A stretch of DNA of 50,798 nucleotides, taken from assembly GCA_964434535.1 (NCBI GenBank), contig CAYSWA010000015.1, positions 1-50,798 of the forward strand, given 5' to 3'. Below the pieces are notes generated by a model, which made no database searches, was not told the origin of the DNA, and saw only the letters and a program-made list of their open reading frames with translations. Source of the DNA: SM23-32 sp964434535. Lineage in GTDB: Bacteria; Planctomycetota; Brocadiia; SM23-32. The translations under genes were made by a program, and so were the position numbers. The number at the start of each line of letters is the position of its first letter. Position 1 is the stretch's first letter. Below are positions 45,790 through 50,798 of this stretch, piece by piece.

Positions 45790-46776
45790 TCAGGTGATCT
45801 CTACCGGCCGGCCGCCGCCGGCCGCCGATTCGAGCACGCCGCAGGCGAGCTGCACGCCGAGCAGCCCGTCCCGGGCCGGGGCAAGCGGCTCGGCCTCGCC
45901 GCGCACCGACGCCAGGAAGTTCAGCGTTTCCTCCAGAAAGAGGTCGCACTCCTCGCTGAACTGCTCGCGCCGCGGCGGGTCCTCGGCGGTGTAGACGAAC
46001 TCGGCCTCGTTCGGGCCGGCGAAGGTGACGGTCACGTTCTGGCAAACGACGCGGCAGTCGCCGGTCCACTCGCCGGGAATGGCGCAGTTGGAACCGGCGA
46101 TGGTGCCGAGCGCGCCGCTGCGGAAGCGGATGGCCGCGACGCTGGTGTCCTCGACGGTGTAGTCCCCGACGTCCCGGTGGCAGAGGTTGGCGGCGAAGCC
46201 GCAGACGCGCTCCGGCTCGCCCATCAGGTGCAGGGCGAGGTCGTACTGGTGGATGGCCTGTTCGAGGACCTGGCCGCCGGACTTCTCCACGTCGCGCCAC
46301 CAGTGGGAATGGAGGGCGTTGCAGAAGTAGCGCCCCTGGTAGAGGGTGGGACGCCCGGCCGAGCCGTCTTCGATCATGCCGTTCAGTTTGCGCACCGCGG
46401 TGCCGAAACGGCTCATATAGCCGACCTGGGCGACGACGCCGGCGGCCTCGACCGCCTCGACGATGCTGGCCGCGCGAGCCGGCTCGATCGCGATCGGCTT
46501 CTCCATAAACAGGTGGATGCCCGCCTCGGCGGCTCGTTCGGCCTGGCCCGTGTGGGCGAACGGCGGGATGCAGATGTAGAGCGCGTCGAGGGCCTGCTCC
46601 TCCAGCATCCGGTCGAACTCGAGGTAGGTGGCGGCCTTCGCGACGCCGAGCTTGCGGGTCAGCTCTTCGGCCCCCTCCAGGGCGCAGACGGCCGCGATAT
46701 CGACGTCCGGCAGCCCTACCAGGCGCTGCCCGTGCGTGCCGGCCATGTGGCCGGCGCCAAGGAATCCGACCTTCAT
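45790..46776 (-). CDS. Gfo/Idh/MocA family NAD(P)-dependent oxidoreductase
   Basis: 328 residues with AGGAGGTGAA before the ATG. It oxidises or reduces sugars, inositols or sugar acids using NAD(P). The N-terminal Rossmann domain carries KVGFLGAGHMAGTHGQRLVG (GxGxxG variant) and 'CIPPFAHTGQAERAAEAGIH' leading to the conserved LFMEKPIAIE (EKP motif). The catalytic-domain part has 'GRYFCNALHSHWWRDVEKSG' and 'GQVLEQAIHQYDLALHLMGE', with the His of the GGxxxDxxxH-like motif. Length and layout are normal. With the TIM-barrel isomerase it probably belongs to one sugar-conversion pathway. A frameshifted small ORF ends 14 nt upstream, in the same direction. Confidence 0.92.
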   Translation of the reverse strand: MKVGFLGAGHMAGTHGQRLVGLPDVDIAAVCALEGAEELTRKLGVAKAATYLEFDRMLEEQALDALYICIPPFAHTGQAERAAEAGIHLFMEKPIAIEPARAASIVEAVEAAGVVAQVGYMSRFGTAVRKLNGMIEDGSAGRPTLYQGRYFCNALHSHWWRDVEKSGGQVLEQAIHQYDLALHLMGEPERVCGFAANLCHRDVGDYTVEDTSVAAIRFRSGALGTIAGSNCAIPGEWTGDCRVVCQNVTVTFAGPNEAEFVYTAEDPPRREQFSEECDLFLEETLNFLASVRGEAEPLAPARDGLLGVQLACGVLESAAGGGRPVEIT

Positions 46777-46789
46777 TGTTCACCTCCTC

Positions 46790-47036
46790 TCAGGGCTCCT
46801 CGATATGCCGCTCGGCGGCGCGGCGCCTCAGTTCCGTCAGCTCCTCACCGCTGAGCAGCTCGGCGGGCGCCAGCGGCACGGGCCCGGTCAGCTCCACACG
46901 GAGCGGCCGGTTCGTAAGCCACTCTTTGCCCGGTGCGCAAGACTTCGAGGCGAACGGCCGAGCCGTGGTACCAGGTCGCGCCGAGCGCGCACTTCTCGCG
47001 ATCAGGAGCCACCGGGATGGGTGGTATAGCAGTCAT
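46790..47036 (-). pseudogene. Frameshifted small ORF upstream of the oxidoreductase
   Basis: From ATG 47036 the frame reads 'DREKCALGATWYHGSAVRLE', 'VLRTG', then degenerates. Removing one G near 46945 restores a coherent ending: KEWLTNRPLRVELTGPVPLA, 'PAELLSGEELTELRRRAAER', HIEEP, with stop TGA at 46790, just before the oxidoreductase ribosome site. The repaired product would be about 82 residues, unknown in function. It may be a small gene of the same operon, recently inactivated, or the base may be a sequencing error. A promoter-like TTGACG-17-TATACC lies over its start, so the true start could be further downstream. Confidence 0.45.
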
Positions 47037-47051
47037 TGCGCTCGGCGTCAA
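47023..47051 (-). promoter_or_regulatory. Candidate promoter reading toward the oxidoreductase
   Basis: Minus strand TTGACG (47046-47051), 17 nt, TATACC (47023-47028). It overlaps the start of the frameshifted ORF, so one of the two calls may be wrong. Confidence 0.4.
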
Positions 47052-47090
47052 ACGCGGCGGAGGAAAGCCCGGAACCGCGCACTATACCTA

Positions 47091-47119
47091 TTGCGGCCTT
47101 CGATGCCTGACGGTATAAT
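47091..47119 (+). promoter_or_regulatory. Sigma70 promoter of the two-component genes
   Basis: TTGCGG (47091-47096), 17 nt, perfect TATAAT (47114-47119). A transcript start near 47126 rules out the ATG at 47122 as the kinase start and supports ATG 47233. Confidence 0.65.
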
Positions 47120-47232
47120 GCATGGCCGCAAGCGCGGACGAGGGGATAGGTGCCCGCCGGGCAGGGGGCTTTCTGCCCGAACGGGGGCGATGCGTGGGGC
47201 GTGGCCTGTCAACGGCGCATGGGGCCGGTCAG

Positions 47233-49785
47233 ATGACGCCTTGCTGGCGACCGCTGCCCCTGGTGCGTCTGCTCCGTAGGCATGGCGTCAGGGACCGTGG
47301 CGTCCTGGCGCTCTTGCTCGGCTGGCTGGCGCTCACTGCCGCGACGGTTGCCGCGACGCTCCTGGCGGGGGCCCACACGGGGCTGCTGTCGGTCATCCCG
47401 GTTCGCCTCGGCCCGTTGCGGGTGTACCTGTCGGTCTACCCGCCCCTGATCATCGGCACCTGGCTGATGCTCTGGCTGGGCCTGTTCTGGGCGGCGGTTC
47501 CCGCCTACCTGGCTGGGCTTGCCCTGGGCCTGATGAGCGGCGTGCCGGTGGGCTGGGCGATGCTGCTGGCGCTGGCCAATCCGCTGGGCCTGCTCTTCTA
47601 CGGGCTGGCCTACCGCAGCGTCCACGTGCGCTACGACCTGCGCACCGTCGGCAGCGCGGCGCTCTTCCTGGTGGTCGGCTTCATCAGCGTGCTGGCCAGT
47701 GGCATGGGCGCCTTCCTTTACAGCCACGTCCGCGGCCTTTCCTTGCGGGCTACGCTGGCGACCTGGGAGGGATGGTGGCTGGGAGGGTTTGTGCAGACGT
47801 TGCTGATCGGCGCTCCGGTGCTGATGCTGGCCAGCGGGGCGGTGGAGCGGCTGAAGGCGCGCTACTTCGGTACGATCCAGTGCCCGAGCCCGTCGCCGCG
47901 GGCGTTTGCGGTGAGCGGCGTCGCGGCGGGGGGCCTGGCGGTGCTGTTTGCGTGGGCGACGATGCGCCTGGCTTCCCTGCGATTGTTCGAGGCGCTGAGC
48001 GAGGTGCCCGAACCGGCGCACGACACGGTGCTGGCCGCGCATGCCTCGGCGGGCTTCACCGCCGCGGCCCTGTCGGTCGTGCTGCTGAGCCTGGTGATCG
48101 GGGGCGTCGTGGTCGCCCGCAACGGGAACCGGCTGCTGCGCGGCGAAGTGCAGACGAGCCGGCGCGCGCTGCGCGCCATGGAAGGGCGCTTCCGGGCCTT
48201 CTTCGACCTGACATGTCGCGGCGCCCTCTGTGCGGACGAGGAGGGCCGAATCGTCGAGGCCAACCCGGCGGGCGAGCAGATGCTCGCCGCCGGTCGGGGC
48301 GGCCTGATCGGCCGTCACCTGGAGGATCTGCCGTGGGAGGTAGCCGATGAGCCGGCGCCGGACTGCCCCCGAGCGGAGAACCCCGCGCTGCGAGCGCTGC
48401 GGGAGGGCCGGGAGGTCCGCGACGTGCTGATGGCCATGCCGGCCGACGAAGCCGCAACGCGCTGGCTCAGCCTCAACGCTGTCCCGCACGCCCCCCCGTC
48501 GGGCGGCGTGCGGGAGATCTTCGTGGTCTTTGAGGACGTGACGCGCCGGCGTGCGGCCGAGCAGGAGCTGCGCCGCTACGGCGAGCGGCTGCGCCATCTG
48601 CGCGAGGTCGACCGCGCCATCCTGTCGGCCACCTCGGGCCGGGACGGCGCCTCCATGGCCCGGGGAGTGCTTGATCAGCTCGCCAGTCTGGTGCCGTGCG
48701 TGCGGGCCAGCATCGTCACCTTCGACCTCGAGCGCCGAATCGGCAAGGTGGTGGCGTTGCGCGGCCCGGCCGGCTCGGCCCTGGCGGAGGGACGCGAGGT
48801 CTCGCTGGCGCCTTTCGGCGACCTGGACCAGTTCGCCCGGGGACGGGTTCACCTGGCAGAGGACCTGCGCGAGGCGACGGAGCTGCCTGAGGCGCAAGCG
48901 CTGCTTGAGGACGGCGTCTGCGCCTACGTATCCGTCCCGCTGGTTGCCCAGGGCGAACTGCTCGGCGCCCTGAACGTGGGCAAGGCCGAACCGGGTCCCT
49001 TCCCGGAGGCGGACGTCCGGATCGTGCGGGAGGTGGCCGACTCCTGCGCCGTGGCCATGCGCACGGCGCAGATGTTGGAATCCGTCAGGGAGCAACGCGA
49101 GGAGTTGCGCGCGCTGGCGGCCAGGCTGGCGGGGCTGGAGGAGATGGAGAGACTGCGATTGGCGCAGGAACTGCATGACCAGACCGGTCCGTCGCTGGCC
49201 GCCCTCGGCATCAACCTGAACCTGGCCCTCACCGCTCTGAGGTCGATCGGCGGCGACGAGGGGGTGAGCCGCCGGATCGAGAACGCCATCGAGCTCTCCG
49301 AGCAGGTGGGGCGGCAAGTGCGCCGGGTGATGGCCGACCTGCACCCGCCGGTTCTGGACGACTACGGGCTCTGCGCGGCGCTCCAGTGGTATGCGCGCCG
49401 TTTCAGCCGGCAGACGGGGCTCGACGCCAGGGTGTACGGGCGGGAGATCGAGCCGCGGCTCAGGCCGGAGGTGGAAACGGCGCTCTTCCGCATAGCCCAG
49501 GAAGCCATGACCAACGCCGCCAAGCACGCCCGGGCCAGCCGCGTGGATCTGACGCTCGAGCAGGAGGACGGCAGGGTCCGGCTCACGGTGGTTGACGACG
49601 GAGTCGGTTTCGTTCCCGCACGCAAGCGCCGCAGTGGGCAGGGGGGTTGGGGCATGGTGACCATGCGCGAACGGGCGGCCGGGGTGGCGGGACGGCTGGA
49701 GGTGCACTCGGCGCCGGGGCAGGGGACGCAGGTCATCGTCGAAGTGGGGAGGCATGAGAATGCCGGTGGAGATACTGATAGCTGA
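47233..49785 (+). CDS. Membrane sensor histidine kinase (NarL-family partner)
   Basis: 850 residues from ATG 47233. About eight hydrophobic segments fill residues 15-300, recalling MASE1-type integral sensors ('VYLSVYPPLIIGTWLMLWLG', then 'ANPLGLLFYGLAYRSVHVRY'). Then come a PAS domain (about 320-430, 'FRAFFDLTCRGALCADEEGR'), a GAF domain (about 465-610, 'YVSVPLVAQGELLGALNVGK'), a HisKA_3 dimerisation helix with the phospho-acceptor in 'RLRLAQELHDQTGPSLAALG', and an HATPase domain with N-box 'IAQEAMTNAAKHARASRVDL' and G1 'VVDDGVGFVP'. This is the LuxR-type (HPK7) kinase layout. It overlaps the response regulator gene, which must be its partner. The signal is unknown; the membrane part lacks a large external domain. 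Confidence 0.92.
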   Translation: MTPCWRPLPLVRLLRRHGVRDRGVLALLLGWLALTAATVAATLLAGAHTGLLSVIPVRLGPLRVYLSVYPPLIIGTWLMLWLGLFWAAVPAYLAGLALGLMSGVPVGWAMLLALANPLGLLFYGLAYRSVHVRYDLRTVGSAALFLVVGFISVLASGMGAFLYSHVRGLSLRATLATWEGWWLGGFVQTLLIGAPVLMLASGAVERLKARYFGTIQCPSPSPRAFAVSGVAAGGLAVLFAWATMRLASLRLFEALSEVPEPAHDTVLAAHASAGFTAAALSVVLLSLVIGGVVVARNGNRLLRGEVQTSRRALRAMEGRFRAFFDLTCRGALCADEEGRIVEANPAGEQMLAAGRGGLIGRHLEDLPWEVADEPAPDCPRAENPALRALREGREVRDVLMAMPADEAATRWLSLNAVPHAPPSGGVREIFVVFEDVTRRRAAEQELRRYGERLRHLREVDRAILSATSGRDGASMARGVLDQLASLVPCVRASIVTFDLERRIGKVVALRGPAGSALAEGREVSLAPFGDLDQFARGRVHLAEDLREATELPEAQALLEDGVCAYVSVPLVAQGELLGALNVGKAEPGPFPEADVRIVREVADSCAVAMRTAQMLESVREQREELRALAARLAGLEEMERLRLAQELHDQTGPSLAALGINLNLALTALRSIGGDEGVSRRIENAIELSEQVGRQVRRVMADLHPPVLDDYGLCAALQWYARRFSRQTGLDARVYGREIEPRLRPEVETALFRIAQEAMTNAAKHARASRVDLTLEQEDGRVRLTVVDDGVGFVPARKRRSGQGGWGMVTMRERAAGVAGRLEVHSAPGQGTQVIVEVGRHENAGGDTDS

Positions 49786-50413
49786 CGACCACGCGGTCAT
49801 GCGGGACGGACTGCGCATGATCCTGGAGGCGGAGGCGGGTTTCTCTGTCGTGGCGGAAGCGGCCGATGGCAGGGAGGCCGTGGCAGCCGTCCGCCGGCTC
49901 CGGCCCGATGTGGCGATCATGGACATCGCCATGCCCGAACTGAACGGCATCGAGGCGACGATCCAGATCAAGGAGTACCGGCCCGAGACGGAGGTGATCA
50001 TGCTCTCCATGCACGCCACGGCGGAGTACATTCACAGGGCCCTCTCGGCCGGCGCGCTCGGATACCTGCTGAAGGAGTCGGCCGGCCGGGAGGTGATCCG
50101 GGCCGTGCGCAACGTCTGCGTCGGCCGGCGATACCTGAGCGAGAAGATCACCGACACCATCCTGGACAGCTACATCCAGCGCCGCGAGGAGCCGCCCGAT
50201 CTGTCGCCGCTGGAACGGCTGAGCGCCCGCGAGCGCGAGGTGCTCCAGCTCGTGGTGGAGGGCAAATCCAGCAAGGAGATCGCGAGGATCCTCCATCTCT
50301 CCCCCAAAACGGTCGAGACCTACCGCAGCCGTCTCATGGAGAAGCTCGACGTCCACAACATCCCCGCGCTGGTGAAGTTCGCCATCGAGCACGGCATCAC
50401 CACGCTGGAGTGA
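49760..50413 (+). CDS. NarL/LuxR-type response regulator
   Basis: 217 residues. I prefer ATG 49760 (GGAGG seven nt upstream) over ATG 49754, which is one base from that site. The receiver domain (1-120) has the acidic pair DD at 9-10, phospho-acceptor Asp55 in 'VAIMDIAMPELNG', the Ser switch in 'VIMLSMHA' and Lys in 'GYLLKES'. The C-terminal LuxR HTH (about 152-215) reads LSAREREVLQLVVEGKSSKE, 'IARILHLSPKTVETYRSRLM', 'EKLDVHNIPALVKFAIEHGI'. It overlaps the kinase gene by 26 nt, so the pair is made together. Targets are not known; no obvious LuxR-type site was found nearby. Confidence 0.95.
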   Translation: MPVEILIADDHAVMRDGLRMILEAEAGFSVVAEAADGREAVAAVRRLRPDVAIMDIAMPELNGIEATIQIKEYRPETEVIMLSMHATAEYIHRALSAGALGYLLKESAGREVIRAVRNVCVGRRYLSEKITDTILDSYIQRREEPPDLSPLERLSAREREVLQLVVEGKSSKEIARILHLSPKTVETYRSRLMEKLDVHNIPALVKFAIEHGITTLE

Positions 50414-50636
50414 ACCGCGCTCCGGCCCGTCGTCGGCGACGCATGCATTCGGTGGGTTTCCCCACGCGCAGTGTCCCCATCTCCCCACAGACGAGGGGCT
50501 ATGTTATGCCCTATATTGCCGGTGTGACGGGAGGGCTGAGAGCGTAGCTCTGTTCGGCGGCGCACCATATCCCCCTCCACCGCCTGGAGTGCCTCGCCTT
50601 CCCGTCCACTTTCCCCGCCCCCCTTCCGCGTTCCGG

Positions 50637-50711
50637 CTCCCCCGACGAGGACTCGGACCTCGAACCTGGCTGTTAGCAGCCGCCCGCTCTGTCAATTGAG
50701 GTGGCCGGGGA
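50637..50711 (-). tRNA. tRNA-like sequence, Asn-type body with GCU anticodon (possible pseudo-tRNA)
   Basis: Read on the minus strand, acceptor TCCCCGG pairs with CGGGGGA at 6 of 7 positions; D-loop AATTGACA is followed by GAGC; anticodon loop CTGCTAA gives GCU; a 5-nt variable loop; T-stem CGAGG/CCTCG is perfect with loop TCCGAGT. Overall it aligns with tRNA-Asn (GUU), but GCU would read Ser AGY codons, and true tRNA-Ser needs a long variable arm, absent here. Defects: G-A mismatch in the anticodon stem, first D-stem pair lost, one extra base in each of the two junctions next to the acceptor, and C for the pseudouridine at 55. CCA is not encoded. It may be a decayed or atypical tRNA. Confidence 0.5.
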
Positions 50712-50742
50712 ACCTGCCGGCTGCGGCGGTATGCGCGCCGGC

Positions 50743-50798
50743 TTACTTGCCGATGCAGAACTGGCTGAAGATGCGGGTCAGGACGTCCTGGCTGGTGA
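50743..50798 (-). CDS. mnmE: tRNA modification GTPase MnmE, C-terminal end only
   Basis: The last 18 codons of a gene that continues beyond the window: TSQDVLTRIFSQFCIGK then TAA at 50743. 'IF..FCIGK' is the invariant C-terminus of MnmE (TrmE), whose cysteine is needed for modification of the wobble uridine in certain tRNAs (with MnmG). The tRNA-like sequence begins 31 nt after its stop and could be cut from the same transcript. The spacer between them contains two GCCGGC palindromes. Confidence 0.9.
   Translation of the reverse strand, partial: TSQDVLTRIFSQFCIGK

Noticed and set aside
47122..47232. Kinase start at ATG 47122
   Set aside because: This ATG would lie at or before the predicted transcript start (TATAAT at 47114), and the extra residues do not resemble a signal or domain.

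Overview
The window is about 50.8 kb of GC-rich bacterial DNA from a diderm that makes an LPS-type outer membrane: it has lptD, a WaaE-like LPS-core glycosyltransferase, an mla lipid-transport operon and an OmpA/Pal-type lipoprotein. The mix of a GYF-tailed Ser/Thr kinase, paired DUF4038 sugar hydrolases, Gfo/Idh and TIM-barrel sugar enzymes, a DUF4432 epimerase and a 'MNADERR'-type dispersed repeat suggests the PVC group, most likely Planctomycetota or a neighbouring phylum. This is an inference from gene content; no rRNA or complete marker protein is available to fix the taxon. GTG and TTG starts are frequent, and many genes have recognisable sigma70-type promoters (TTGnnn, 16-18 nt, TAnnnT).

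Layout. 1-400: a hairpin repeat and a broken gene. 441-7723 (+): lptD, xseA, an exported protein of unknown function, rhomboid, murJ. 7727-11706 (-): an Hfq-like Sm protein, an apparently non-catalytic ketoacyl-synthase homologue, a Pal-like lipoprotein, a membrane-anchored HTH protein with a very acidic linker, hisI. 11870-17195 (+): HNH endonuclease, a WP-repeat lipoprotein, mlaE-mlaD-mlaF, with a small inverted-repeat element between mlaD and mlaF. 17205-31076 (-): YihY with a large TPR-like insertion, DUF4432 epimerase, UbiB kinase, glycosyltransferase, a membrane spermidine-synthase-like protein, serS, Ser/Thr kinase, pfkA and an unknown gene. 31180-32902 (-): a translationally coupled operon of a TPR protein, Maf and a dual-specificity phosphatase. 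33075-35138 (+): a large lipoprotein.

35231-39494 (+) is the classic infC-rpmI-rplT-pheS-pheT cluster; infC appears to start at an ATC codon and PheT lacks its N-terminal tRNA-binding OB domain. 39522-47050 is an accessory sugar-metabolism region: tandem DUF4038 hydrolases, an AEC transporter, a sugar-phosphate-isomerase-like TIM barrel and a Gfo/Idh oxidoreductase, interspersed with at least four broken genes (fucose-isomerase-like, PfkB-like and two unknown) and two inverted copies of a ~120 bp MITE with TA ends. A sigma54 promoter with an upstream palindrome precedes a hairpin, suggesting a regulated non-coding transcript.

47233-50413 (+) is a NarL-type two-component system. The window ends with a tRNA-like sequence (Asn-type body, GCU anticodon) and the last codons of mnmE, both on the minus strand.

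The envelope genes (lptD, murJ, mla, Pal-like, WaaE-like, YihY) are spread over several operons rather than forming one system. No CRISPR array, prophage or intact transposase was seen.
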